NCBI GenBank assembly: GCA_900547315.1
Contig: URGI01000011.1
Location: forward strand, 1 to 36,831
Direction of reading: 5' to 3'
Origin: an uncultured Eubacteriales bacterium
Lineage (GTDB): Bacteria > Bacillota > Clostridia > Oscillospirales > Oscillospiraceae
DNA length: 36,831 bases
Each line of letters starts with the position of its first letter. Position 1 is the first letter of the stretch. This document shows positions 1 to 8,186 of this stretch, piece after piece. The notes under the pieces were generated by a model, which worked only from the letters and a program-made list of their open reading frames with translations, had not been told where the DNA came from and did not search any database. Position numbers and translations under genes: made by a program.

Positions 1-231
1 GAGGTGAAGGATAACCGTTTCATCGCCTATCACTTTTTTTTTTATTTTTGCTACCAGACCGTGGTCGCCAGAGCTATTGCCAAAGTCCGCAATATAGACA
101 TGTAGCTCCGGCAGATCTATCACAGATCGGGGCGGCGGCTCCACGCCCTCCGGAAGATAGATGGCCTGATAGAGAAATTCCCGCAAAAGGCCGTATTCTT
201 CCGGGCGTATTTTACGAATGATTGTGTTCAT
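1..231 (-). CDS. GNAT-family N-acetyltransferase, 3' end beyond window
   Basis: The first 77 codons of a gene reading off the left edge. The start ATG (231-229) overlaps the stop of the upstream gene in an ATGA arrangement, so the two are translationally coupled. The N-terminus (IRKIRPEEYGLLREFLYQAI, then LPEGVEPPPRS and LHVYIADFG) resembles the start of small-molecule GNAT acetyltransferases common in clostridia. The acetyl-CoA binding motif would lie outside the window. A run of ten T (34-43; A in the mRNA) encodes a Lys stretch and is a possible slippage or sequencing-error site. After it the residues look less like the family, so a frameshift there cannot be excluded. The family call is by recognition of the N-terminus only. 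Confidence 0.6.
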   Translation of the reverse strand, partial: MNTIIRKIRPEEYGLLREFLYQAIYLPEGVEPPPRSVIDLPELHVYIADFGNSSGDHGLVAKIKKKVIGDETVILHL

Positions 232-875
232 CTCTTTCCTCGCTCTGCCCGTTTGATTGGCTGCCGGATGACGGTTTTCAGCTTTTCCGGCGCGGTCTTG
301 CGCGCGTCGGACAGATATATCTCATGGTGCAGGCGGGTTTCGGAAAAGTCGCTGGCATAGCCGTTTTCCGCGAGGAACGCGTCCATGAGCGCGACGCTCG
401 CAGGCTCGTCGTCATACGCCCCGACATGCATCATCTGCACGCACAGCCCCTCTTCGACCGTTATGAACTCAACGTCCGCGAAGCTGGTCTTTTTCTTCTT
501 TTCCGCCTCGGCGACAGCCCAGTCGAAATCCTGCCGCGTCACGAAATCCGGAACGCGGATAACGGATATCCAGTGGAAATCCTGCTTGTTTTTATAATCG
601 ACACCCTCCACGCTGGGCTGCCACCAGAAGCCCTCCAGCGGCGGCACGACATAATCAAAATATCCTTCGATTTGATGGGAACCCTTCTTGCTCATCTTCA
701 GAGTGAAAGCAATGCCATAAAGCAGCCCAATGGCCGCCTTGTACGCGCCGCCCTCCTCGTTTGGGTCACCCACACCGCGCACGGCGATGTAATTCATCGG
801 CGGTATCTCGATGATCTCCGGCTTTGCCTTGGGCATATAGTATTCTTTATATTCCTTTTTGTAATCAAACGCCAT
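228..875 (-). CDS. GyrI-like small-molecule-binding domain protein
   Basis: A protein of about 215 residues resembling stand-alone GyrI-like (AraC effector-binding/SOUL-type) proteins. The usual features are an N-terminal segment with EIIEIPPMNYIAVRGVGDPNE, a central YDYVVPPLEGFWW-like stretch rich in aromatics, and a C-terminal HHEIYLSDARKT segment. Stand-alone members bind hydrophobic small molecules, and some hydrolyse toxic compounds; the ligand here is unknown. I chose the ATG at 875 over the one at 890 because GGAGGAG lies six bases before it. Its stop overlaps the next gene (GNAT) by four bases, so the pair is an operon. It is divergent from the TetR gene, whose operator lies about 90 bp upstream, so control by that regulator is possible but not shown. 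Confidence 0.75.
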   Translation of the reverse strand: MAFDYKKEYKEYYMPKAKPEIIEIPPMNYIAVRGVGDPNEEGGAYKAAIGLLYGIAFTLKMSKKGSHQIEGYFDYVVPPLEGFWWQPSVEGVDYKNKQDFHWISVIRVPDFVTRQDFDWAVAEAEKKKKTSFADVEFITVEEGLCVQMMHVGAYDDEPASVALMDAFLAENGYASDFSETRLHHEIYLSDARKTAPEKLKTVIRQPIKRAERGKR

Positions 876-959
876 ATATCTCTCCTCCACTTTGTGCCCA
901 TAGTATCATACATGTTATTTACCGGTCAAGCCGCAGTATTTTTCTCCGCCCCGTGATGA

Positions 960-989
960 TTGACAGCTAACATGCGTTAGCTGTATAAT
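960..989 (+). promoter_or_regulatory. TetR promoter with embedded operator
   Basis: A consensus -35 TTGACA (960-965) and -10 TATAAT (984-989) are separated by 18 bp. A perfect inverted repeat, ACAGCTAAC-N4-GTTAGCTGT (963-984), fills the spacer and touches both hexamers. This is the expected layout of a TetR-family autorepression operator. The promoter and repeat are seen directly; binding by the adjacent TetR is inferred. Confidence 0.8.
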
Positions 990-1021
990 AGCGGCATCAA
1001 CGCAGCTAGGAGGAACGCGCC

Positions 1022-1621
1022 ATGAGAAACACCGACACCAAAACACGGATACTTACCGAGGCGCTGCGGCTCTTCGCCGTCAGCGGCTACGAGGCCGTCA
1101 CCGTGGAGCAGATATCCGCAGCTGTCGGGATAAAAGCCCCATCGCTCTACAAGCACTACAAGAGCAAGCGGGATATCTTTGACCACATCGTCCTGCGTAT
1201 GCAGGAGGGCGATGCCGATAAGGCCGGCGAGCACAGGATGCCCGACAGCAATGAGTGCGCCGCGGAAGAGCTTACCCCGCTTGAACGCATACGGCAGTAC
1301 AGCATCGACATGTTCAGGTACTGGACGGAGGAGGAATTCCCGTCTTGCTTCAGGCGGATGCTGACGCTGGAGCAGTACCGCAGCGCCGAGATGAGCGCAC
1401 TGTATCAGCAGTACCTCGCGGCGGGGCCGCTTGAATATATGCGTGAGGTTTTCCTGCCGCTATGCGGCGATCCCCGCACGGCGCGGCTGCGAGCTCTGGA
1501 GTTTTATGCGCCCATGCATCTGCTGTACAGCATGTATGACGGAGCCGCCGAAAAGTGTGCCGTTCTGCCGCTGCTTGAGGACTATATCGACGGCTTCTGC
1601 TCGCGGTTTTCGGCTCCGTGA
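1022..1621 (+). CDS. TetR-family transcriptional regulator
   Basis: A 199-residue protein of normal TetR length. Residues 8-55 form the N-terminal DNA-binding domain (TRILTEALRLFAVSGYEAVTV, then the helix-turn-helix QISAAVGIKAPSLYKHYKSK). The remainder is a helical ligand-binding domain of no recognised specificity. The start is fixed by AGGAGGAA (1008-1015) seven bases upstream. It sits directly before a MATE efflux pump with its own promoter, the classic layout of a drug-responsive repressor and its transporter. The palindrome inside its own promoter indicates autoregulation. No inducer can be inferred. Confidence 0.9.
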   Translation: MRNTDTKTRILTEALRLFAVSGYEAVTVEQISAAVGIKAPSLYKHYKSKRDIFDHIVLRMQEGDADKAGEHRMPDSNECAAEELTPLERIRQYSIDMFRYWTEEEFPSCFRRMLTLEQYRSAEMSALYQQYLAAGPLEYMREVFLPLCGDPRTARLRALEFYAPMHLLYSMYDGAAEKCAVLPLLEDYIDGFCSRFSAP

Positions 1622-1651
1622 GCCGGTCATAAAATATTAACATTTTGCCCC

Positions 1652-1718
1652 TTGACAAGTAACTGCGGTAAAGCTATAATCACAGCTCTTCCGGAGTAAA
1701 GCCATGAGTTTCCGGAAG
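1652..1718 (+). promoter_or_regulatory. MATE promoter and downstream inverted repeat
   Basis: A near-perfect sigma-A promoter: TTGACA (1652-1657), 17 bp, TATAAT (1675-1680). Starting about 8 bp after the -10 is an inverted repeat CTTCCGGA (1688-1695) / TCCGGAAG (1711-1718) with a 15-bp gap, placed where a repressor could block transcription initiation or early elongation. Its sequence differs from the TetR autoregulatory palindrome, so if it is an operator another regulator may use it. Confidence 0.6.
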
Positions 1719-1749
1719 CATAATTATCAGAGAAAAGTCAGGGATTCCA

Positions 1750-3225
1750 ATGAAAAATGCGTTTGATCTCAAAGCCATTTTTCATCCTGTGCAGCTAACA
1801 CTCGGCTCCTGTTGGAAAACCATCCTGCTGTTTTCGCTGCCCATAATAGTCTCCTATCTTCTGCAGCAGGTCTACTCCATAAGCGACGCGGCGATAGTCG
1901 GCCAGACACTGACCGCCGACGAGGTAGCAGGCGTTACCGACACCACCCCGCTCGTCTTCGTTTTCCTGCAATTCGCCTTCGGTTCCAGCGCCGGTTTCTG
2001 CGCCGTGACCTCCTGCCGCGTCGGTACGCATGACGATCAGGGCGTGCGCCACTCACTTGCGACGCAGTTTGTGCTCTCCACCGTGCTGACCGTCGTCCTC
2101 ACCGCGCTCGCGCTTGCACTTCTGAACCCGATGCTCGCGTGGATAAACGTCACGCCGGACAGCCCCGCGGTCTATAACGCAGCGCACACCTACTGCATGA
2201 TCATCTTCTCCGGTATCGGCGCGCAGCTTTTTTATAACTTCATCTGCTCGTTCCTGCGCAGCATGGGCGACTCGGCAACGCCGCTGCTCTTCCTGCTGTT
2301 CTCGACCGTCCTGAACGTCGGGCTTGACCTGCTGTTCATCCTCGCGTTCCATTGGGGCGTCGCGGGCGCCGCGATAGCGACCGTCGCCGCGCAGCTGATA
2401 AGCACCTTTGCCTGTTTCTTCTACGCGTTCTCAAAATATCCGCAGCTCCGCCTCGGCCGCGAGGACTGGCGCATCACATGGCGCGACGTCTCGCGTCACC
2501 TGATACAGGGCGTGCCGCTCGGCCTCCAGTTCTCCGTGCTGTCAATCGGCATCATTGTGATGCAGGGCGTCGTGGTGCAGTTCGATATACTCGACGGTGT
2601 CATGGTCTCGAACGCGGCGCAGAATGGCTTCGGCGCAGCGCACAAGCTCAACAACCTGCTTATGACACCGTTCAACGGCCTCGGCTCCGCCATGACGAGC
2701 TTCGCCGCGCAGAACCTCGGCGCCGGCGACTACGCGCGCATCCGCAAGGGCACGCTGCAGGCGCTCATCATCGCCGCCGTCATAACCGCCGTTATGGTCG
2801 GTACCGGCCTGCTGCTGACGATAAACGGCGCGTATCTGCACATCTTCCTCAGCGCCGACAAGGTCACGCCAGAGACCATCCGCTATGGCAACGCATATCT
2901 GCATATTGACCTTGCGATGTACCCCTTCCTCGCGTTCATCTTCGTCATGCGAAACTGCGTACAAGGCATAGGCCGCCCGCAGTTCATCCTCGGCGCTGGC
3001 ACCGCGGAGCTTGTCGCACGCGTCACCGTGTGCCTGCTGCTGCCCCCTGCGATAGCGGGCGGAGCCGTCAGCGCGGCCGCGCCCATGCTCGCTTTCTACG
3101 CGATGTGCGCCGCCGACCCCGTGGCGTGGATGTCCGCGGACGCGGTGCTGTCCGTCCCGTTCATACGGAACATCCTGCGTTCGGATTACCGGTACTTCTA
3201 TCGCTTAGATAAATCAGATTTGTAA
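1750..3225 (+). CDS. MATE-family multidrug/Na+ efflux transporter
   Basis: A 491-residue polytopic membrane protein with the two-bundle MATE pattern (about 12 membrane segments). Family-typical stretches include LPIIVSYLLQQVYSISDAAI near residues 30-50, NFICSFLRSMGDSATPLLFL around 160-180, and a second half beginning near GVPLGLQFSVLSIGI. MATE proteins export cationic drugs, dyes or toxic metabolites in exchange for Na+ or H+. The Shine-Dalgarno (AGGGA) is weak. It lies 128 bp after the TetR gene with its own strong promoter and ends at a strong intrinsic terminator. Substrate unknown; regulation by TetR is a positional inference. Confidence 0.9.
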   Translation: MKNAFDLKAIFHPVQLTLGSCWKTILLFSLPIIVSYLLQQVYSISDAAIVGQTLTADEVAGVTDTTPLVFVFLQFAFGSSAGFCAVTSCRVGTHDDQGVRHSLATQFVLSTVLTVVLTALALALLNPMLAWINVTPDSPAVYNAAHTYCMIIFSGIGAQLFYNFICSFLRSMGDSATPLLFLLFSTVLNVGLDLLFILAFHWGVAGAAIATVAAQLISTFACFFYAFSKYPQLRLGREDWRITWRDVSRHLIQGVPLGLQFSVLSIGIIVMQGVVVQFDILDGVMVSNAAQNGFGAAHKLNNLLMTPFNGLGSAMTSFAAQNLGAGDYARIRKGTLQALIIAAVITAVMVGTGLLLTINGAYLHIFLSADKVTPETIRYGNAYLHIDLAMYPFLAFIFVMRNCVQGIGRPQFILGAGTAELVARVTVCLLLPPAIAGGAVSAAAPMLAFYAMCAADPVAWMSADAVLSVPFIRNILRSDYRYFYRLDKSDL

Positions 3226-3232
3226 GATAAGC

Positions 3233-3275
3233 AAAAAGCTCCCGCTGGGTCTGAAATGCCCTGCGGGAGCTTTTT
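3233..3275 (+). terminator. Intrinsic terminator after MATE gene
   Basis: A 13-bp perfect stem (3233-3245 with 3263-3275) carries GCTCCCGC/GCGGGAGC, flanked by an A-run and a T-run, with a 17-base loop. It ends the TetR-MATE unit. Confidence 0.85.
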
Positions 3276-3316
3276 GGTTTGCTGTTAACAAATTTTTCAT
3301 TAATTCATAATTTTTG

Positions 3317-3345
3317 TTGAATTCTTACAACAGCGATGTTATAAT
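3317..3345 (+). promoter_or_regulatory. Promoter of the ABC importer operon
   Basis: -35 TTGAAT (3317-3322), 17-bp spacer, -10 TATAAT (3340-3345). The transcript would have a leader of about 65 nt before the lipoprotein gene. No operator-like repeat is obvious. Confidence 0.65.
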
Positions 3346-3416
3346 CTATCGTATCCTAGGGATTCATAATCAATATGACCATCCCGCGAAGTACAAATTT
3401 TACAGGAGGAAAACAA

Positions 3417-4496
3417 ATGAAGAAGCTCTTCGCACTGCTTCTGGCTCTGTGCATGGTGTTCGCGCTGTGCGCTTGCGGCCAGCAGGCCGCTTCCCAGCCT
3501 GAGGAATCCAAGGCTCCCGAAGCAGAGACCCCCGCAGAAAACACTCCCGCAGAGAACACTGAGAAAGCTCCGGAAGATTACACCGGCAAGCTCGTTGTCT
3601 ACTCTCCCCACGATGCCGATCCTCTGAACGCAGGCGTTGCCCAGTTCATGGAGAAGTATCCCAACATCCAAGTTGAAGTCATCGCCGCCGGTACCGGCGA
3701 GCTGTGCCAGCGCCTCGTTGCAGAAGCTGCCAATCCCCAGGGCGACGTTCTGTGGGGCGGCGGTGCTGACACCCTCGCGGCCTACAACGATTACTTTGAG
3801 CCGTACGTCTGCGCAAACGACGAGTTCATCGGCGAAGCCTACAAGGATCCCAACGGCTACTGGATAGGCGAGTCCCCGCTGCCCATGGTCTTCATCTACA
3901 ACAAGACCATGCTCTCCGAGGATGAAGTCCCCACCACCTGGGAAGGCCTCTGCGACGAGAACCTGAAGGGCAAGATCGCTTACTGCTCTCCCTCCAAGTC
4001 CGGCTCCGCTTACACACAGCTGTGCACCATGCTGTTCAGCCAGCCCACCATCGATGAAGGCTGGGCGCTCGTTGAGAAGTTCATCGCCAACCTCGACGGC
4101 AAGCTTCAGGACAGCTCCGGCAACTGCCACAAGCTCGTTGCTTCCGGTGAGTACGCCCTCGGCGTGACCATCGAGAAGTCCGCAGTCCTCTACAACGACA
4201 ACCCCGACATCGGCTATGTATATCCTGAGAAGAACTCCGCCGTTCCCGACGGTGTTGCTCTCATCAAGGGCTGCCCCAATGAAGAGAACGCAAAGCTGTT
4301 CATCGACTTCGTCACCAGCGCTGAGTGCCAGACCGCTCAGAACGCCGACTGGGCACGCCGCCCCGTCCGCTCTGACGTCGCTCCTCAGGGTCTCTGCTCT
4401 CTCGACGACTGCAACGTCGGCAACTACGACTTTGACTACGCCGCCGCCAACAGAGATTCCATCAAGGAGAAGTTCAACGACCTCATTGCAGGCTGA
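3417..4496 (+). CDS. Extracellular solute-binding lipoprotein (Afu/Fbp-like)
   Basis: A 359-residue lipoprotein that captures substrate outside the cell for the downstream ATPase and permease. The signal peptide ends in a lipobox, LCAC, with Cys20 as the lipidation site. A low-complexity Pro/Glu/Ala linker (about 25-50) precedes the binding domain, which opens with GKLVVYSPHDADPL. The start is set by AGGAGGA seven bases upstream. The family covers Fe3+ binders (FbpA, FutA) and binders of phosphate esters or phosphonates (AfuA, PgtC, PhnS). The VYSPH opening and the co-transcribed phosphatase favour a phosphorylated substrate, but iron is possible beside the feo loci. Ile codons are almost all ATC, suggesting strong expression. 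Confidence 0.85.
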   Translation: MKKLFALLLALCMVFALCACGQQAASQPEESKAPEAETPAENTPAENTEKAPEDYTGKLVVYSPHDADPLNAGVAQFMEKYPNIQVEVIAAGTGELCQRLVAEAANPQGDVLWGGGADTLAAYNDYFEPYVCANDEFIGEAYKDPNGYWIGESPLPMVFIYNKTMLSEDEVPTTWEGLCDENLKGKIAYCSPSKSGSAYTQLCTMLFSQPTIDEGWALVEKFIANLDGKLQDSSGNCHKLVASGEYALGVTIEKSAVLYNDNPDIGYVYPEKNSAVPDGVALIKGCPNEENAKLFIDFVTSAECQTAQNADWARRPVRSDVAPQGLCSLDDCNVGNYDFDYAAANRDSIKEKFNDLIAG

Positions 4497-4520
4497 TTTT
4501 CTTTGATCCAAGCTTACCCG

Positions 4521-4545
4521 GAGGGCACCTTCCAATGGTGCCCTC
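4521..4545 (+). promoter_or_regulatory. Intra-operon stem-loop between binding protein and ATPase
   Basis: A perfect 9-bp GC-rich stem, GAGGGCACC/GGTGCCCTC, with a 7-base loop and no T-run, 25 nt after the binding-protein stop. Such hairpins commonly protect the 3' end of the binding-protein mRNA, giving more of it than of the membrane components. That role is inferred. Confidence 0.6.
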
Positions 4546-4645
4546 TTGCGGTATTATGCGCGGACTGAAAAATGCTACGGCACGGCTCCGGAATATTTTT
4601 GAATCTGCGTAATATAAAACTTTACACATATACGGAGGAGACCAC

Positions 4646-5719
4646 ATGAGCAATCAGGTAATCATCAAGGACGCCGTCAAGCGCTACGGCGACTTCACCG
4701 CACTCAACGGCGTTTCGCTGGACATCCGCGAGGGCGAATTCTTCACTCTGCTCGGCCCGTCCGGCTGCGGCAAGACCACGCTTCTGCGCATGATAGCGGG
4801 CTTTAACTCCATCGAGGGCGGCGACTTCTATTTCGGCGACAAGCGCATCAACGACGTGCCCGCTCATAAGCGCGACATCGGCATGGTGTTCCAGAACTAC
4901 GCCATCTTCCCGCACCTGAGCGTGCGCGATAACGTCGCCTACGGTCTCAAGGCGCGCAAGGTTCCGGCCAGAGAGATAAAGCCCCGTGTGGACGAGGCGC
5001 TGGAGCTGGTGCAGATATCCCACCTTGCCGACCGCAAGCCGAACGAGCTGTCCGGCGGTCAGCAGCAGCGCGTCGCGCTGGCGCGCGCATTCGTCATCGA
5101 GCCGAGCGTTCTGCTGATGGACGAGCCGCTGAGCAACCTTGACGCGAAGCTGCGCGTGCAGATGCGCTCCGTCATCAAGAAGCTCCAGCGCCGCCTCGGC
5201 ATCACCACCATATACGTCACGCACGATCAGGAGGAGGCACTCGCCATCTCCGACCGTATCGCCGTTATGAAGGACGGCCACATCATGCAGATCGGCACCC
5301 CGAACGAGATATACGCCAAGCCGCAGAATCCGTTCGTCGCAGGCTTCATCGGCGTCAGCAACTTCCTCGACTGCGAGGTCTCCGCTCCCGGTGGCGGCGT
5401 CGCGGACGTCAGCATCAAGGGCGAGCTGAACATTCAGGTTCCCGTCCGCCGCGAGTATTCCGGCAAGGGCAAGATATCCGCGCGGCCGGAGCAGCTGTTC
5501 TTCTCCGCCGACGGTATGCCCGGAACTATTCTGTTCTCCACCTTCCTCGGCGACTTCATCGAGTACGAAGTGCAGCTTGACGACGGGCAGAACCTCATCG
5601 TCAACGAGTACACCAAGGATACCGCCGAGGTGCACACCGACGGCGAGAAGGTGCATCTCAGCTTCGACCCGCTGCGCATCAGCCTGTACGACGTGAACGA
5701 GGAGGTGCTCAGCCTGTGA
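4646..5719 (+). CDS. ABC importer ATP-binding subunit
   Basis: A 357-residue ATPase of the Fbp/Pot type that powers import from the cytoplasmic face. Walker A GPSGCGKTT (37-45), Q-loop VFQNY (81-85), signature LSGGQQQ (135-141), Walker B LLMDE (156-160) and switch His193 (YVTHD) are all intact. The C-terminal third (about 235-357) is the TOBE-type regulatory domain usual for this subfamily. GGAGGAG lies before the ATG. Its stop overlaps the GTG start of the permease by four bases (GTGA), so the subunits are translationally coupled. Walker and signature motifs make the function certain; the substrate is not. Confidence 0.92.
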   Translation: MSNQVIIKDAVKRYGDFTALNGVSLDIREGEFFTLLGPSGCGKTTLLRMIAGFNSIEGGDFYFGDKRINDVPAHKRDIGMVFQNYAIFPHLSVRDNVAYGLKARKVPAREIKPRVDEALELVQISHLADRKPNELSGGQQQRVALARAFVIEPSVLLMDEPLSNLDAKLRVQMRSVIKKLQRRLGITTIYVTHDQEEALAISDRIAVMKDGHIMQIGTPNEIYAKPQNPFVAGFIGVSNFLDCEVSAPGGGVADVSIKGELNIQVPVRREYSGKGKISARPEQLFFSADGMPGTILFSTFLGDFIEYEVQLDDGQNLIVNEYTKDTAEVHTDGEKVHLSFDPLRISLYDVNEEVLSL

Positions 5720-7377
5720 ACAAACGTCTCGGTTCCCGCTGGAGACCGGATTTCTGGTTTTTCACAAAGGTATTCGTGATCCTCGCCATGTGCATGTTCA
5801 TCGTGTACCCGTTCTACACGATACTCACGAAGAGCGTGTTCTCCAACAAGGTCGACGGCATAACGCTCTATAACTTCAAGCGCTTCTTCTCGAAGCCCTA
5901 CTACTATCAGGCCCTCATCCGCTCCATGGTCGTGTGCTTCGCCACCGTCCTTACAACCACCATCGTCGGCGTTCCCATCGCGTATCTTATGACGCGCTAC
6001 AACATCCCCGGCAAAAAGGTCCTGCACATCTTCATTATAATGAGCCTTATGAGTCCCCCGTTCATTGGCGCGTACTCATGGATAATCCTGCTCGGCCGCG
6101 CCGGTCTGCTTGCAAAGCTGTTTGCAAAGATCGGCCTTGTCGCGCCGACGATATACGGCCGCGGCGGCATAATCTTCGTCTTTACGCTGCACCTATTTCC
6201 GTACATCTACCTCTACACCTCGGGCGCGATGAACAGCATCGACTCCTCGCTTGAGGAAGCGTCCGAAAACCTCGGCATGAGCAAGCTCCGCCGCATCTGG
6301 ACGGTCACTCTGCCGGTCATCCTCCCGTCGATACTCGCGGGCTGCATCATGGTGTTCATGACCTGCCTTGCCGACTTCGGCACCCCGATGCTCCTCGGCG
6401 AGGGCTACACCGTGCTGCCGGTGCTTGTCTACAACGAGTACATGTCCGAAAGTGCGACAGACCCCTACATGGCCTCGGCGCTGTCGGTCATCATCGTCGT
6501 CTGCTCGCTGACGATGCTCGCTTTCCAGAAGCTCGTCGTAGACAAGCGCAACTACATGATGAGCTCGCTCCGTCCCCCTCAGGAGACGAAGCTCCGCGGC
6601 TGGAAGCGCTTCTTCGCCTCGCTGCCGATATACATTGTCGTCGCACTGGCGTTCCTGCCGCAGATCGTCGTCGTGTGCCAGTCCTTCGTTGAGCGCAGCT
6701 TCTCCGGCATGGTCAAGGGCATCAACTTCAACAACTACCGTACGATAATGTCCCGCCTCGGCCGCAACATCCGCAACACCTACGTGTTCTCGATAATCGC
6801 CATCGTGTTCATCATCATTATCGGCATCCTTGTGTCGTACATCCTCGTCCGCAAGAAGGGCAAGGTCGCAAACCTCATCGACACGCTCATCATGTTCCCC
6901 TACGTTATCCCCGGCTCCGTCCTTGGTATCGGCCTTATTGTCGCGTTCAACCGCAAGCCCATCATCCTTGTCGGCACCGCGGCCATAATGATAATCTCCT
7001 ACATCATCAGAAAATTGCCATACACGGTGCGCTCCGGCAGCGCGTTCCTATACCAGATGGATCCGTTTATTGAGGAGGCGTCGATTAACCTCGGCGTGTC
7101 CCCGATGAAGACCTTCTTCACCGTCACGGCACGCATGATGCTGCCGGGCATCATGTCCGGAGCCGTGCTCAGCTGGATCACCTGCATCAACGAGCTGTCC
7201 AGTTCCATCATGCTCTACTCCGGCAAGACCTCGACCATTGCCGTTGCGATCTATCAGGAGGTCGTCCGCATGAGCGATGGCACCGCCGCCGCGCTTGCGA
7301 CTATCCTCACGCTCACGACGATAATCTCGCTTGTGATCGTGTTCCGCGCCACAAAGGGCAAGGTGAAGATAGTCTGA
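5716..7377 (+). CDS. ABC importer permease, two fused permease domains
   Basis: A 553-residue membrane protein containing two BPD-type permease halves in one chain, as in FbpB/AfuB. Each half carries an EAA loop for docking the ATPase: EEASENLGMSKLRRIW near residue 185 and EEASINLGVSPMKTFF near 452. About 12 membrane segments are visible. A single chain therefore forms the whole channel, and no second permease gene is needed. The start is GTG (5716), overlapping the ATPase stop. The stop TGA shares one base with the ATG of the HAD gene (TGATG), so all four genes belong to one operon. Confidence 0.9.
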   Translation: MNKRLGSRWRPDFWFFTKVFVILAMCMFIVYPFYTILTKSVFSNKVDGITLYNFKRFFSKPYYYQALIRSMVVCFATVLTTTIVGVPIAYLMTRYNIPGKKVLHIFIIMSLMSPPFIGAYSWIILLGRAGLLAKLFAKIGLVAPTIYGRGGIIFVFTLHLFPYIYLYTSGAMNSIDSSLEEASENLGMSKLRRIWTVTLPVILPSILAGCIMVFMTCLADFGTPMLLGEGYTVLPVLVYNEYMSESATDPYMASALSVIIVVCSLTMLAFQKLVVDKRNYMMSSLRPPQETKLRGWKRFFASLPIYIVVALAFLPQIVVVCQSFVERSFSGMVKGINFNNYRTIMSRLGRNIRNTYVFSIIAIVFIIIIGILVSYILVRKKGKVANLIDTLIMFPYVIPGSVLGIGLIVAFNRKPIILVGTAAIMIISYIIRKLPYTVRSGSAFLYQMDPFIEEASINLGVSPMKTFFTVTARMMLPGIMSGAVLSWITCINELSSSIMLYSGKTSTIAVAIYQEVVRMSDGTAAALATILTLTTIISLVIVFRATKGKVKIV

Positions 7378-7985
7378 TGATAAAAAACATCATTTTTGAC
7401 ATGGGCAATGTCCTGCTGAAGTTCGACAGGAACTATTTCCTTGACGCCGTCGGCGTGAAGCCCGCGGACAGGCGGACGCTTATGAACAACGTCTATCTCT
7501 CGCTCGAATGGGCGAAGATGGATCGCGGCTCCATGACCGAGGAGGAAGCCGCCGCGAGCATGTGCAGCCGCCTCCCCGAGCGGCTGCACGAGCAGGCGCA
7601 CCTGTTGGTCGACCGCTGGGACAGGCCGATCCTGCCCGTCCCCGGCATGGCGGAGCTTGTACGCGAGCTGAAGGAAGCGGGCTACGGCGTATACCTGCTC
7701 TCCAACGCCAGCTACCGGCAGCATGAGTACTGGCCGCGCGTTCCCGGCAGCGAGTATTTTGACGGGACGCTGATATCGGCGGACGTCAAGCTCGTCAAGC
7801 CATGCGCGGAAATATATGAGTTGCTGTATTCGACCTTTGATCTTACCCCCTCTGAGTGCCTGTTTATCGACGATTCGGCAGCAAACATCGAAGGCGCGGA
7901 GCGTACCGGCATGCCGGGCATAGTTTTTCACGGCGACGCGGACGAGCTTCGCGGCGAAATGAAAGCCTTCGGAGTCAAGGTCTGA
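7377..7985 (+). CDS. HAD-superfamily phosphatase, YihX-like
   Basis: A 202-residue HAD hydrolase. Motif I is IIFDMGNVL with nucleophile Asp8, of the D-x-G-N-V type seen in YihX-like sugar phosphatases. Motif II is LLSNAS (around 109), motif III is the Lys of VKPCAEIYE, and motif IV is FIDDSAANIEGA. A helical cap lies between motifs I and II. It starts on the last base of the permease stop and is certainly co-transcribed with the importer. Coupling to an Afu-like importer suggests it dephosphorylates the imported compound, or a product of it, in the cytoplasm. That is inference, since HAD specificity cannot be read from motifs. It ends at a strong terminator. Confidence 0.85.
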   Translation: MIKNIIFDMGNVLLKFDRNYFLDAVGVKPADRRTLMNNVYLSLEWAKMDRGSMTEEEAAASMCSRLPERLHEQAHLLVDRWDRPILPVPGMAELVRELKEAGYGVYLLSNASYRQHEYWPRVPGSEYFDGTLISADVKLVKPCAEIYELLYSTFDLTPSECLFIDDSAANIEGAERTGMPGIVFHGDADELRGEMKAFGVKV

Positions 7986-7991
7986 GTCTGC

Positions 7992-8033
7992 AAAAACAAA
8001 CCGGAACACCTATTGGTGTTCCGGTTTGTTTTT
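7992..8033. terminator. Bidirectional terminator between HAD gene and feo locus 1
   Basis: A perfect 19-bp stem with a TATT loop, the core being CCGGAACACC/GGTGTTCCGG, flanked by A-rich and T-rich arms. It can end transcription from both the convergent ABC operon (plus) and the feoA-feoB-peptide operon (minus). Confidence 0.85.
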
Positions 8034-8186
8034 GTCCTCGCAGCGGCCGCACCGCGCGGTACAATGTGTGCAGTCGCCGCTGCATCCGCAGCAGTTCCCG
8101 CTCTTCATCGAGCGCCGCCAGACTCCAAACGCCCGCGCGGCGCATATGGCAACCAGCGCCAGCAGCACATAATCCGGCCAGCTCAT
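8010..8186 (-). CDS. FeoB-associated Cys-rich membrane peptide 1
   Basis: A 58-residue peptide with one N-terminal membrane segment (YVLLALVAICAARAFGVW) and a cytosolic or exposed tail with eight Cys in NCCGCSGDCTHCTARCGRC. This is the hallmark of the FeoB_associated family, found next to feoB in many Firmicutes and thought to assist Feo function; its biochemistry is not settled. The ATG at 8186 shares a base with the feoB stop (TGATG), giving tight coupling and deciding this start over upstream candidates. The tail is richer in Cys than that of the second copy (12826-12999). Confidence 0.85.
   Translation of the reverse strand: MSWPDYVLLALVAICAARAFGVWRRSMKSGNCCGCSGDCTHCTARCGRCEDKNKPEHQ

Noticed and set aside
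3375..3416. An upstream ATG adding 14 residues to the solute-binding protein.
   Set aside because: It would put charged and polar residues ahead of the lipoprotein signal peptide; the ATG at 3417 has an ideal AGGAGGA and starts MKKLF.
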